Assembly (NCBI RefSeq): GCF_008124875.1
Contig: NZ_VNIA01000002.1
Coordinates: 620,001 to 684,000 of the forward strand
From: Tenacibaculum adriaticum
Lineage (GTDB): Bacteria; Bacteroidota; Bacteroidia; Flavobacteriales; Flavobacteriaceae
Direction: 5' to 3'
Length of the DNA: 64,000 bases
Program-made: the position numbers and the translations under genes
Notes under the pieces: model-generated
Seen by the model: the letters and a program-made list of their open reading frames with translations, nothing else
The model's database searches: none
Told to the model about the DNA's origin: nothing
In this document: piece after piece, positions 25,186 to 35,213 of the stretch
Position numbering within the stretch: the stretch's first letter is position 1
Layout: each line of letters starts with the position of its first letter

Positions 25186-27138
25186 ATGAAAAAAAAGAAA
25201 ATCAATTTAAAAGATTTAAAACCAAATTCAGAAGCACAACATTCTCACGATGATGGTCATAATCACGGTAATGGAAGTGCATTCAAAACATACATTCCTG
25301 CTATCATAAGTTTTGTTATGTTAATGGTAGGTATCGCTGTAGATTATTTTGATGCGATTCCTCAATTTCAAGGATGGATTCGAGTAGTTTGGTACACTTT
25401 AGCATATATTCCAGTTGGATTTCCTGTAATTAAAGAAGGTTGGAAAAGTCTTATAAAAGGCGATGTTTTTACCGAGTTCTTTTTAATGTCTATTGCCACC
25501 ATTGGTGCGTTTATCATTGGTGAATATCCTGAAGGTGTGGCAGTAATGCTATTTTATGCAGTAGGAGAATTATTTCAAAACGCAGCAGTTAATAGAGCAA
25601 AAGGAAATATTAAAGCCTTATTAGATGTTCGACCAAAAGAAGCCAATGTATTTCGTGATGGTGATTATGTTAGTGTGTCGCCAGAAGCTGTAAATATTGG
25701 TGAAAAAATACAAATTCGAGTAGGTGAGAAAATACCGTTAGATGGGATTTTATTATCCGAAAAAGCATCTCTAAACACCGCAGCGTTAACAGGCGAGAGC
25801 AAACCAGATTCCATTCAGAAAGAAGCAAAGGTTTACGCAGGTAGTATCAATTTAGAAAGCGTTATTGAAGTTGAGGTAACTAATAAGTTTGAAGATAGTT
25901 CTATTGCCAGAATATTAGAATTGGTTCAAAATGCTACTGCACGTAAATCTAAAACAGAATTATTCATTAGACAGTTTGCTCGTATCTACACGCCAATTGT
26001 AGTATTCTTGGCTATTGGTGTTATTTTTATACCTTACTTTTTTGTAGATGATTATGCTTTTAGAGATTGGTTATACAGAGCATTAATATTCTTGGTGATT
26101 TCTTGTCCTTGTGCGTTAGTGATTTCAATACCATTAGGTTATTTCGGTGGTTTAGGTGTAGCTTCAAAGAATGGTATTTTATTTAAAGGGGCTTCATTTT
26201 TAGACGCTATGACCAAGATAAATACATTGGTAATGGACAAAACAGGAACCGTTACCAAAGGTGTATTTAAAATCAAAGAAATAAAAACTATTGGTTGGGA
26301 TGAATCTGATTTTATGAAGTATTTAATGGCTATGGAAGAACAATCCACGCATCCAATAGCTAAAGCCATAATGGTATATAAAGGAACTGAAAATAGCTAT
26401 GAAGCAAAAGAAGTTTCTGAAATTGCTGGTAAAGGATTAAAAGGTATAGTAAACGGTAAAACTGTTTTAGTAGGTAACCAAGCCTTAATGATTGCCAATA
26501 GTATTGATGTTCCAACTGAAACGGAATCTATTGTAGAATCGATAGTATTAGTTGCAATCGATAATCAATTTGCAGGTTATGTAGTAATAGCAGATGAATT
26601 AAAAGAGGATGCAAAAGAAACAATTACAGATTTACATAAAGTAGGCATTAAAAATATTATGATGCTTTCTGGTGATAAAGATTCTATAACTCAACAAGTC
26701 GCTAAAAAGTTGAATATTGAAAATGCTAAAGGTGGTTTACTACCAGAAGATAAATTAAACGAAGTTGAATCTTTAAAGAAGAATCCTGAAAATAAAGTAG
26801 CTTTTATAGGTGATGGTATTAACGATGCACCTGTTTTAGCATTAAGTAACGTTGGTATTGCGATGGGTGGTTTAGGTAGTGATGTAGCTATTGAAACAGC
26901 AGATGTCATTATTCAAACAGACCAACCATCAAAAGTAGTGAGAGCCATTAAAATTAGTCGTTCTACACGCAAAGTAGTTTGGCAGAATATCATTTTAGCG
27001 TTTGGAGTTAAAGTTATTGTCTTGATATTAGGAGCAGGTGGTTTAGCCACAATGTGGGAAGCTGTTTTTGCAGATGTAGGAGTAGCATTATTAGCAATTT
27101 TAAATGCAGTTCGATTGCAGAAAATGAAATGGGATTAA
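25186..27138 (+). CDS. Zn/Cd/Pb-type P1B-ATPase
   Basis: A 650-residue heavy-metal ATPase. After a His-rich tail (AQHSHDDGHNHGNG) there is a membrane region, an actuator domain with LTGES, the transmembrane metal site CPC (307-309), the phosphorylation site D351 (DKTGT), and the hinge GDGINDAP. TM7 carries a Lys (FGVKVIVLIL) and TM8 a DxG (ADVGVALLAILNA), the pattern of P1B-2 pumps for Zn, Cd and Pb. It pumps metal out of the cytoplasm at the cost of ATP. No soluble HMA domain is present; the His-rich tail may replace it. The ATG at 25186 is chosen because the upstream frame overlaps the GDCCVxC gene. Confidence 0.92.
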   Translation: MKKKKINLKDLKPNSEAQHSHDDGHNHGNGSAFKTYIPAIISFVMLMVGIAVDYFDAIPQFQGWIRVVWYTLAYIPVGFPVIKEGWKSLIKGDVFTEFFLMSIATIGAFIIGEYPEGVAVMLFYAVGELFQNAAVNRAKGNIKALLDVRPKEANVFRDGDYVSVSPEAVNIGEKIQIRVGEKIPLDGILLSEKASLNTAALTGESKPDSIQKEAKVYAGSINLESVIEVEVTNKFEDSSIARILELVQNATARKSKTELFIRQFARIYTPIVVFLAIGVIFIPYFFVDDYAFRDWLYRALIFLVISCPCALVISIPLGYFGGLGVASKNGILFKGASFLDAMTKINTLVMDKTGTVTKGVFKIKEIKTIGWDESDFMKYLMAMEEQSTHPIAKAIMVYKGTENSYEAKEVSEIAGKGLKGIVNGKTVLVGNQALMIANSIDVPTETESIVESIVLVAIDNQFAGYVVIADELKEDAKETITDLHKVGIKNIMMLSGDKDSITQQVAKKLNIENAKGGLLPEDKLNEVESLKKNPENKVAFIGDGINDAPVLALSNVGIAMGGLGSDVAIETADVIIQTDQPSKVVRAIKISRSTRKVVWQNIILAFGVKVIVLILGAGGLATMWEAVFADVGVALLAILNAVRLQKMKWD

Positions 27139-27209
27139 GCAGATTAATCAATTAAACTTCTGTTAAACAAAATCAATAGTTGTTAAAATTTCGTAACTTC
27201 GCAATCAAT

Positions 27210-27623
27210 ATGAAGCAGATTTTCCATAAAATAATGTCTTTAGCAATGACTTTTGTAGTGTTATTCTCTACAATGTCATTTACTGTGAATATGCATTATT
27301 GTGGAGATACTTTAGTAGAATCTGCTATCTTTCAAAAAGCCAAAGGTTGCGGAATGGAAATGGAAAAGCCTTCAACCGAAGAATGTTCTATTACCAAGAA
27401 AAATTGTTGTGATGATAAACAATTAGCAATTGAAGGTCAAGACGAATTACAATTGCAAGTTGACAAAATCACGTTTGAGCAACAAGTATTCATCGCTTCA
27501 TTTGTTTATACTTACATTAACCTTTTTGAAGGTTTAGACAGTAATGTATCTACCTACGAAGAATACAAACCACCACTCGTCATAAGGCAACTCTACAAGA
27601 TTGACGAGACATACTTAATTTGA
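27210..27623 (+). CDS. HYC_CC_PP family secreted protein
   Basis: A 137-residue exported protein (MKQIFHKIMSLAMTFVVLFS signal). It carries the three short signatures of this family: MHYCGD, KKNCCDD and YKPPLV. The family is typical of Bacteroidota metal loci next to CusA-type pumps; the Cys and His residues probably bind metal in the periplasm, but no function has been established as far as I know. It stands alone between the Zn ATPase and cusA with short gaps on either side. A weak -7 box (TAACTTCG, 27194-27201) precedes it. Confidence 0.85.
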   Translation: MKQIFHKIMSLAMTFVVLFSTMSFTVNMHYCGDTLVESAIFQKAKGCGMEMEKPSTEECSITKKNCCDDKQLAIEGQDELQLQVDKITFEQQVFIASFVYTYINLFEGLDSNVSTYEEYKPPLVIRQLYKIDETYLI

Positions 27624-27730
27624 TTTTTAAACAATAGACTCTTTTATCCTATGACTGCAATGTCGTAAGGATAATTTACTGTATTCGGTGTTTTTACAAC
27701 ACTATTGTCTAATTGTTTAAAATCAATCAT

Positions 27731-30700
27731 ATGCTAAATAAAAGCATCAAATTTTTAATAGAAAACAAACTCGTTGCAGTTTTACTACTTGTCCTTTTTA
27801 TTGGATGGGGAACTGTTAATGCACCTTTTAATTGGGATACAGGATTTTTGCCAAGTAACCCTGTAGCAGTAGATGCTATTCCCGATATAGGTGAAAATCA
27901 ACAAATCGTATTTACCAAGTGGGATGGTCGTTCCCCACAAGATATAGAAGACCAAATAACCTATCCATTAACCACATCATTATTGGGTATTCCTGGAGTG
28001 AAAACCATTCGTAGTTCCTCTATGTTTGGGTTTTCAAGCATCTATATCATTTTTGAAGAGGATATAGAATTTTACTGGAGCAGAAGTCGTATTCTCGAAA
28101 AACTTAATTCCTTACCAAGTGGTTTATTACCCGAAGGTGTTAATCCAGCGTTAGGTCCAGATGCCACAGGATTAGGACAAATATTTTGGTACACACTTGA
28201 AGGTCGTGATGAGAACGGTAATGTAACAGGTGGTTGGGATTTACACGAATTACGTAGTATTCAAGATTACTATGTTAAATATGCCTTGTCCTCTGCAAGC
28301 GGTGTTTCTGAAGTTGCATCAATTGGTGGTTATGTTCAAGAGTACCAAGTGGATGTAAACCCAGAACTAATGCGTCAATATAACATTGGGTTACATCATA
28401 TTGTTAAAGCTGTAAAAGAAAGTAATAAGGATATTGGCGCACAAACCTTGGAAATTAACCAAGCTGAATATTTAGTTCGTGGTTTGGGGTATGTAAAATC
28501 CATTGCAGATATTGAAAATGCTGTAGTTGATTCTGAAAATTTCACTTCAATAAAAATTAAAGACATTGGAAAAGTTTCATTAGGTCCAGCAACAAGACGA
28601 GGTTTATTGGATAAAGAAGGTGCTGAAGTTGTTGGTGCTGTTGTGGTGGCTCGTTATGGAGCAAACCCAATGGAAGTCATTAATAACGTAAAGGAAAAAA
28701 TTAATGAATTAAGTGCAGGATTACCTTCAAAAGTTTTGGCGGATGGTAGAACATCACAAGTTACCATAGTGCCTTTTTATGACAGAACAGAACTGATACA
28801 AGAAACTTTAGGTACACTCAATGAAGCATTGACTTTAGAAATCTTAATTACCATCCTGGTAATTATCATTATGGTATTTAATCTTCGAGCTTCCATACTA
28901 ATTTCTGGACTTTTACCAGTAGCGGTTTTAATGGTGTTTATTGCGATGAAACTCTTTGGTGTTGATGCTAATATTGTGGCATTATCTGGTATTGCTATTG
29001 CTATTGGTACAATGGTCGACGTAGGTGTCATACTATCAGAAAACATTATAAGGCATTTGGATGAAAACGAAAATGTCATTCCGACAGAGCAAGGAACGAG
29101 CGACGAGGAATCTCATAAAAAGTTACCCATAAACACAGTAGTCTATAACGCAACAGCTGAAGTGTCTGGTGCAATCGTAACCGCAGTTATGACAACTATT
29201 ATCAGTTTCATTCCTGTATTTACAATGATTGGAGCGGAAGGAAAACTATTCAGACCATTAGCCTTCACAAAGACTTTTGCATTAACAGCTTCTATAATAG
29301 TAGCGTTGTTTTTAATTCCACCGTTTGCTGCATTTTTATTCAGAAAGAAAAACATCAAAAACACTTTTAAATATGTTTTAAATGGTGTTTTAATAGCATT
29401 GGGAATCGTAGCCATAGTCTATGGATATTGGTTAGGATTAATTTTAATTGCGTTTGGGATTACAGCATTTCTCAATCTTCAAAGTAAGATAACAGACAAG
29501 CAAGCTAATCTTATCAATATCATTATTTCGGTATCAGCTATTGTATTCTTGTTAGCCGAATATTGGAGACCATTAGGCGTTGATAAAAGCATTTTTTGGA
29601 ATCTCATTTTTGTGAGTGTTATTTGCTTTGGTTTATTAGGTGTTTTCTCATTATTCATCAAATATTACACACGCATTTTAAGGTGGTGTTTAGATAATAA
29701 GTTACTCTTTTTGTCTGTCCCAACAGCAATTGTGATTGCAGGTTTTTTCATTATGAAAAACACAGGTAAAGAGTTTATGCCCTCATTAAATGAAGGCTCA
29801 TTTTTACTAATGCCAACTTCGATGCCTCATTCTGGCGTAGAAGAAAACAAACGTGTTTTACAGCAATTGGATATGGCAGTAGCCAGTATTCCAGAGATTG
29901 AAACCGTAGTAGGTAAGGCAGGAAGAACAGAATCAGCTTTAGACCCAGCACCTTTGTCGATGTATGAAAATATCATTCAGTATAAACCAGAATATATGCT
30001 GAATGAAAACGGAGTACGCCAACGCTATAAAGTCAATGATGATGGTGAATATGTGTTAAAAAACGGAATGTCATTGCGAGCGGAACAGCGTGAAGCGTGG
30101 CAATCTCTTAAAGCAAAAGAACAACTCATTCCAGACAATAATGGCGAGTTCTACCGTAATTGGCGACCAGAAATACAGTCACCGGACGATATTTGGAATG
30201 AAATTGTAAAAGTTACCAAATTGCCAGGCGTAACCTCTGCACCAAAGCTACAACCTATTGAAACCCGATTGGTAATGCTTCAAACAGGAATGAGAGCACC
30301 TATGGGAATTAAAGTAAAAGGTCAAGACTTAAAGCAGATTGAAGCGTTTGGTGTGCAATTAGAAAACATCATCAAGGAAGCTGAAGGTGTTAAAAAAGAA
30401 GCTGTTTTTGCAGACCGTATTGTTGGTAAACCCTATTTGTTAATTGATATTGATAGAGAGAAAATTGCACGTTATGGCATTTCGATACAAGATGTTCAAG
30501 ATGTATTAAAAGTAGCAGTTGGTGGTATGGTCTTAACCCAAACGGTAGAAGGTCGAGAGCGATATGGTGTACGAGTACGATACCCAAGAGAATTACGAGC
30601 AAACCCAACAGACTTACAACAGATTTATGTGCCAGTTGAAAAAGGAAGTCCTGTGCCTTTAAGCGAATTGGCAACTATAAGTTACGAACAAGGTCCACAG

Positions 30701-31477
30701 GTCATTAAAAGTGAAGATACCTTTTTAGTTGGCTATGTATTGTTCGATAAACTAGATGGTTTTGCCGAAGTCAATGTAGTTGAAAGCGCACAAGCTCTAA
30801 TTCAGCAAAAGATAGATAGTGGCGAATTAGTAGTTCCAAAAGGTATTAACTACCAATTTACAGGAACATACGAAAATCAGTTGCGAGCCGAAAAAACCTT
30901 GTCGGTTGTTGTGCCTTTAGCATTAGCAATTATTTTCTTAATTCTGTATTTCCAATTCCGTTCTGTAGGTACGTCATTAATGGTATTTACAGGTATTGCA
31001 GTAGCATTTGCAGGTGGTTTTATTATGATTTGGTTGTATGGTCAAGGATGGTTTTTAAACTTTAATTTCTTTGGCGAAAATCTACGTGATTTATTCCAAA
31101 TACACCCAATTAATTTAAGTGTTGCAGTCTGGGTAGGGTTTATTGCACTATTCGGAATTGCAACCGATGATGGTGTAGTTATGGCAACCTATTTAACTCA
31201 AACATTCGGTAGAAATACACCGGATAATAAAAAGGAAGTAAGAGCATCTGTTGTAGAAGCAGGAGAAAAACGTATCAGACCTTGTTTAATGACTACAGCT
31301 ACGACCATTTTAGCATTATTACCAGTATTAACATCTACAGGAAGAGGTAGTGATATTATGATACCTATGGCAATACCAAGTTTTGGTGGAATGCTTATAG
31401 CCTTAATCACTTTGTTTGTTGTACCAGTATTGTATAGCTGGAAAGCAGAAGTTCAACTTAAAAGAACATCAAAATGA
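27731..31477 (+). CDS. CusA/CzcA-type heavy-metal RND efflux pump
   Basis: A 1248-residue RND transporter. TM1 is followed by the porter domain (PVAVDAIPDIGENQQIVFT), the central TM cluster with the proton-relay region (GTMVDVGVILSENIIRH, about residue 430) and the second porter half, ending with a membrane cluster that contains GIATDDGVVMATYL. With the TolC protein and the adaptor encoded downstream it should export Cu/Ag or Zn/Co/Cd from the periplasm. Two REP-like palindromes lie in frame: VIPTEQGTSDEES in the loop after the Asp-containing helix and SLRAEQREAWQS in the second porter domain. The ATG at 27731 is preferred; it overlaps the TolC gene start by four bases at the end. Confidence 0.93.
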   Translation: MLNKSIKFLIENKLVAVLLLVLFIGWGTVNAPFNWDTGFLPSNPVAVDAIPDIGENQQIVFTKWDGRSPQDIEDQITYPLTTSLLGIPGVKTIRSSSMFGFSSIYIIFEEDIEFYWSRSRILEKLNSLPSGLLPEGVNPALGPDATGLGQIFWYTLEGRDENGNVTGGWDLHELRSIQDYYVKYALSSASGVSEVASIGGYVQEYQVDVNPELMRQYNIGLHHIVKAVKESNKDIGAQTLEINQAEYLVRGLGYVKSIADIENAVVDSENFTSIKIKDIGKVSLGPATRRGLLDKEGAEVVGAVVVARYGANPMEVINNVKEKINELSAGLPSKVLADGRTSQVTIVPFYDRTELIQETLGTLNEALTLEILITILVIIIMVFNLRASILISGLLPVAVLMVFIAMKLFGVDANIVALSGIAIAIGTMVDVGVILSENIIRHLDENENVIPTEQGTSDEESHKKLPINTVVYNATAEVSGAIVTAVMTTIISFIPVFTMIGAEGKLFRPLAFTKTFALTASIIVALFLIPPFAAFLFRKKNIKNTFKYVLNGVLIALGIVAIVYGYWLGLILIAFGITAFLNLQSKITDKQANLINIIISVSAIVFLLAEYWRPLGVDKSIFWNLIFVSVICFGLLGVFSLFIKYYTRILRWCLDNKLLFLSVPTAIVIAGFFIMKNTGKEFMPSLNEGSFLLMPTSMPHSGVEENKRVLQQLDMAVASIPEIETVVGKAGRTESALDPAPLSMYENIIQYKPEYMLNENGVRQRYKVNDDGEYVLKNGMSLRAEQREAWQSLKAKEQLIPDNNGEFYRNWRPEIQSPDDIWNEIVKVTKLPGVTSAPKLQPIETRLVMLQTGMRAPMGIKVKGQDLKQIEAFGVQLENIIKEAEGVKKEAVFADRIVGKPYLLIDIDREKIARYGISIQDVQDVLKVAVGGMVLTQTVEGRERYGVRVRYPRELRANPTDLQQIYVPVEKGSPVPLSELATISYEQGPQVIKSEDTFLVGYVLFDKLDGFAEVNVVESAQALIQQKIDSGELVVPKGINYQFTGTYENQLRAEKTLSVVVPLALAIIFLILYFQFRSVGTSLMVFTGIAVAFAGGFIMIWLYGQGWFLNFNFFGENLRDLFQIHPINLSVAVWVGFIALFGIATDDGVVMATYLTQTFGRNTPDNKKEVRASVVEAGEKRIRPCLMTTATTILALLPVLTSTGRGSDIMIPMAIPSFGGMLIALITLFVVPVLYSWKAEVQLKRTSK
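29075..29114 (+). repeat. REP-like palindrome E, in frame inside the cusA-like gene
   Basis: It starts GTCATTCCGACAGAGC and ends GAGGAATCTC, the GTCATTCC variant of the family. It is translated VIPTEQGTSDEES in a loop after a transmembrane helix. Confidence 0.7.
30070..30107 (+). repeat. REP-like palindrome D, in frame inside the cusA-like gene
   Basis: It starts GTCATTGCGAGCGGAAC and ends GTGGCAATCTC. It is translated SLRAEQREAWQS in the second periplasmic half of the pump. Confidence 0.75.
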
Positions 31478-32709
31478 AATATAAATCAATACAAATAAAA
31501 ATCGTCTTGGCTCTTGGCTCTTGTTTCTTGAGTCTTTTTGCGAATGCTCAACAATTAGAAATACTTATCGATGAAGCCTTAACAAACAATCCAGAAATTC
31601 AAAAGTTTGAGTTACAATACAAAAGAGCTTCCGAAAAGGTAAACGAGGTCAACACCATTCCTAATACCGAATTTGGTGTTGGTTATTTTGTGAGTGAGCC
31701 AGAAACACGAACAGGTGCACAACGCTTTAAAGTATCTGCTAAACAAATGTTACCGTGGTTTGGGACTATTACTTCGAGAGAAAATTACGTGAGTTCATTG
31801 GCAGATGCTAAATACGAAGACATTGTCATCGCAAAGCGAAAACTAATGGCTTCGGTATCACAATCCTATTATAATCTATACGCTAACAAAGCAAAGCAAG
31901 AGGTTTTAACTGAAAACATCAAACTATTAGAAACTTATGAAACGTTGGCATTAACTTCTGTAGAGGTTGGTAAAGCATCCGCAGTAGATGTGTTGCGATT
32001 GCAAATGCGTCAGAACGAAATGCAACAATTAAAAGATGTATTGCAACAACAGTTTTTAGCAGAACAAACTAACTTCAATAATCTATTGAATAGAGATAAT
32101 GATGTTACCGTGAATGTGGTAGATAGTTTAATGATACCTTCAGAAGACTTTGATATTACTTTTGAAAAATTAGTATTACATCCTGAATTACTAAAATTTG
32201 ATAAACTCTATCAATCCATAGAGCAATCAGAATTATTGAATCAAAAAGAAAGCAGTCCAATGATTGGTTTTGGATTAGATTATATCAATGTTGCTGAAAG
32301 ACCAAATATGGATTTCAGCGATAACGGAAAGGATATTGTAATGCCAATGGTTTCGGTATCTATCCCAATTTTCAATAAGAAATATAAATCCCAAACCAAA
32401 CAAAATGATTTGCAACAGCAGGAAATTACTGCTCAAAAACAGGAACGTTTAAATGCATTGGAAACGCTTTTAGACAAAGCGAATAACGAACGCATTTCTG
32501 CAAGAATAAGTTATGCTACCCAAACCAAAAACCTACAGCAAGCCAAAGATGCAGAAGACATTTTAATCAAAAGCTATGAAACAGGAACGATTGATTTTAA
32601 TGATGTTTTGGATATTCAAGAGTTGCAGCTAAAGTTTCAAATGAACCAAATAGAATCTGTGAAGACCTACTATGTGCAAAGTACAATCATTAATTATTTA
32701 ATTCAGTAA
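31474..32709 (+). CDS. TolC-family outer-membrane efflux protein
   Basis: A 411-residue protein with a signal peptide (FLSLFANAQ) and the two long helical-hairpin repeats of the TolC/CusC family (ALTNNPEIQKFELQYKRA in the first, FDITFEKLVLHPELLKF in the second), rich in Gln and Asn heptads. It forms the outer-membrane duct of the RND pump encoded just upstream, with which it shares an ATGA overlap. The adaptor follows three genes later. Confidence 0.9.
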   Translation: MKYKSIQIKIVLALGSCFLSLFANAQQLEILIDEALTNNPEIQKFELQYKRASEKVNEVNTIPNTEFGVGYFVSEPETRTGAQRFKVSAKQMLPWFGTITSRENYVSSLADAKYEDIVIAKRKLMASVSQSYYNLYANKAKQEVLTENIKLLETYETLALTSVEVGKASAVDVLRLQMRQNEMQQLKDVLQQQFLAEQTNFNNLLNRDNDVTVNVVDSLMIPSEDFDITFEKLVLHPELLKFDKLYQSIEQSELLNQKESSPMIGFGLDYINVAERPNMDFSDNGKDIVMPMVSVSIPIFNKKYKSQTKQNDLQQQEITAQKQERLNALETLLDKANNERISARISYATQTKNLQQAKDAEDILIKSYETGTIDFNDVLDIQELQLKFQMNQIESVKTYYVQSTIINYLIQ

Positions 32710-32713
32710 AACA

Positions 32714-35209
32714 ATGACACACACATATTACATACACGGAATGACCTGCAACGGTTGTCGCAGTCACGTTGAGGAAACGCTCTCTAAAGTAGGAGGTGTT
32801 TCAAAAGCAACAGTCGATTTAGATAAGGCAGAAGCTAACATAGAAATGGAATCACATATTCCCATAGAAACATTTCAAGAAGCCTTAAAAAAGGATGGTG
32901 GTACATATAGCATTCATAAACAAGGTGAACACCATCAGCATTCAGAAGCTAAAAAGGAAAAGCAACCTAAAGGTACAGGCATATTTTATTGTCCTATGCA
33001 TTGCGAAGGCGATAAAATCTATAACAAACCAGGTGATTGTCCTGTTTGCGGAATGGATTTGGTGGAAGAACAAAATCTATCAGCAACTTCAAAGGAACAA
33101 TGGACGTGTCCGATGCATCCAGAAATTGTAAAAGAAGAAGCAGGTTCGTGTCCTATTTGTGGGATGGATTTAGTGCCAATGAAAGCAGATAGTTCAGCAG
33201 AAGAAAAAACGTATAAAAAGCTATTAAAGAAATTTTGGATTGCCACAGCATTTACCTTGCCCATTTTCTTAATGGCTATGAGCGAAATGCTCAATAACAA
33301 TCCGTTGTACGATATAATGGAACAGAAATATTGGAACTGGATTCAGTTTGCATTATCAATTCCAGTAGTGTTTTATGCCACTTGGATGTTCTTTGAACGT
33401 GCCTATAAAAGCATTAAGACTTGGAATCTCAATATGTTTACACTTATTGGGATTGGTGCAGGTGTGGCGTGGTCGTTTAGTGTTTTTGGTATGTTCTTTC
33501 CAGACGTATTTCCAAGTCAATTTAAAACAGAATCAGGTGAAGTTCACGTCTATTTTGAAGCAGCAACTGTGATTTTAACGTTAGTGCTTTTAGGTCAATT
33601 GTTAGAAGCTCGTGCACATAGTAAAACCAATTCGGCAGTAAAAGAACTGTTGAAATTAGCACCTAATAAAGCCATTAAAATAGTAGATGGTGAAGAAGTT
33701 GAGGTCAGTATTGACGAGATAGAACTTAATGATATTTTAAAAGTAAAACCGGGTGATAAAATTCCTGTAGATGGTGTCATTACGGAAGGCAATACAAGTA
33801 TTGACGAATCAATGATTACAGGAGAACCTATTCCAGTAAACAAGGCTGAAAATGATAAAGTAAGTAGCGGAACAATTAATGGGAATCAATCCTTTTTAAT
33901 GAAAGCCGAAAAGGTAGGAAGTGATACGCTATTATCGCAAATCATTCATATGGTTAATGATGCCAGTAGAAGTCGTGCACCTATTCAAAATTTAGCTGAT
34001 AAAGTTTCGGGTTATTTCGTGCCAGTTGTAGTTATCATTTCGGTACTCACTTTTATTATATGGTCAATTTGGGGTCCAGAACCTGCATACGTCTATGCGT
34101 TGGTCAATGCAATTGCAGTACTAATCATTGCTTGTCCTTGTGCTTTAGGTTTAGCAACACCAATGTCTGTAATGGTTGGTGTGGGTAAAGGTGCTCAAAA
34201 TGGTGTATTGATTAAAAATGCTGAAGCTCTTGAAAAAATGGATAAGGTAAATACGCTTATCGTTGACAAGACAGGAACAATTACCGAAGGAAAACCAACA
34301 GTTGAAACCGTTGGAGCTTTTAATGATGCTTTAAACAAAAATGAGCTACTTCAATACATCGTTTCATTAAATACCAATAGTGAACATCCTTTGGCAGAAG
34401 CGACAGTTAAATATGGAAAGGAACATAAAGCTGAAATAATAAAATCTGAAAACTTTAGTGCTGTCACAGGAAAAGGTGTTGAAGCTATAATAAAAGATAA
34501 AAAAGTAGCATTAGGAAATCCTAAAATGATGGAATATGCCAAAGCAGATATTACTTCTAAAATGAAAGACGAAGCAAAATCTTATCAAAAACAGGGTAAA
34601 ACAGTTTCTTATTTGTCAATAGATGAAACCGTTGTAGGATATGTAGTTATAGGAGATAAAATAAAAGAAACAAGTGCCAAAGCGATTAAAGCACTTCAAG
34701 ATAAAGGCATTGATGTTATAATGCTTACAGGCGATAATCACGATACTGCAAAAGCAGTAGCATCAGAACTTAATCTCGCAGATTTTAAAGCCAGTATGCT
34801 ACCAGAAGATAAACTCAAAGAAGTAGAGAAACTGCAAGAAAAAGGGAAAGTGGTTGCTATGGCAGGTGATGGTATTAATGATGCACCAGCATTGGCAAAA
34901 AGTGATGTAGGTATTGCAATGGGAACAGGAACAGATGTAGCGATAGAAAGTGCTATGATAACTTTAGTAAAAGGCGATTTACACGGTATTGTAAAAGCAA
35001 AAAATTTGAGTAATGCTGTAATGAAGAACATTAAGCAAAACCTATTTTTTGCACTTATCTACAACACTTTAGGTGTACCTATTGCAGCAGGTGTGTTGTT
35101 TCCATTCTTCGGAATACTACTCTCGCCAATGATAGCAGCTTTAGCAATGAGTTTTAGCTCGGTTTCGGTAATAGGTAACGCATTACGATTAAGAACAAAA
35201 AACATTTAA
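32714..35209 (+). CDS. Cu(+)-type P1B-ATPase with HMA and two HMBD metal-binding domains
   Basis: An 831-residue copper pump. Order: HMA domain with GMTCNGC (9-15); a His-rich linker; two short heavy-metal-binding modules of the CPMH ... CPxCGMDLV type (93-117 and 132-155); membrane region; CPC at 474-476; phosphorylated D518 (DKTGT); GDGINDAP; and the last helices with YNTLGVPIAAG and MSFSSVSV, the Asn/Tyr and Met/Ser residues of P1B-1 copper pumps. It exports Cu(I) from the cytoplasm to the periplasm, where the RND pump can carry it out. It starts 4 bp after the TolC gene. Confidence 0.93.
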   Translation: MTHTYYIHGMTCNGCRSHVEETLSKVGGVSKATVDLDKAEANIEMESHIPIETFQEALKKDGGTYSIHKQGEHHQHSEAKKEKQPKGTGIFYCPMHCEGDKIYNKPGDCPVCGMDLVEEQNLSATSKEQWTCPMHPEIVKEEAGSCPICGMDLVPMKADSSAEEKTYKKLLKKFWIATAFTLPIFLMAMSEMLNNNPLYDIMEQKYWNWIQFALSIPVVFYATWMFFERAYKSIKTWNLNMFTLIGIGAGVAWSFSVFGMFFPDVFPSQFKTESGEVHVYFEAATVILTLVLLGQLLEARAHSKTNSAVKELLKLAPNKAIKIVDGEEVEVSIDEIELNDILKVKPGDKIPVDGVITEGNTSIDESMITGEPIPVNKAENDKVSSGTINGNQSFLMKAEKVGSDTLLSQIIHMVNDASRSRAPIQNLADKVSGYFVPVVVIISVLTFIIWSIWGPEPAYVYALVNAIAVLIIACPCALGLATPMSVMVGVGKGAQNGVLIKNAEALEKMDKVNTLIVDKTGTITEGKPTVETVGAFNDALNKNELLQYIVSLNTNSEHPLAEATVKYGKEHKAEIIKSENFSAVTGKGVEAIIKDKKVALGNPKMMEYAKADITSKMKDEAKSYQKQGKTVSYLSIDETVVGYVVIGDKIKETSAKAIKALQDKGIDVIMLTGDNHDTAKAVASELNLADFKASMLPEDKLKEVEKLQEKGKVVAMAGDGINDAPALAKSDVGIAMGTGTDVAIESAMITLVKGDLHGIVKAKNLSNAVMKNIKQNLFFALIYNTLGVPIAAGVLFPFFGILLSPMIAALAMSFSSVSVIGNALRLRTKNI

Positions 35210-35213
35210 TTAT

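Noticed and set aside
26139..35031. Minus-strand open frames within the metal-resistance genes
   Set aside because: All are antisense to long, motif-complete genes and show no recognisable domains.
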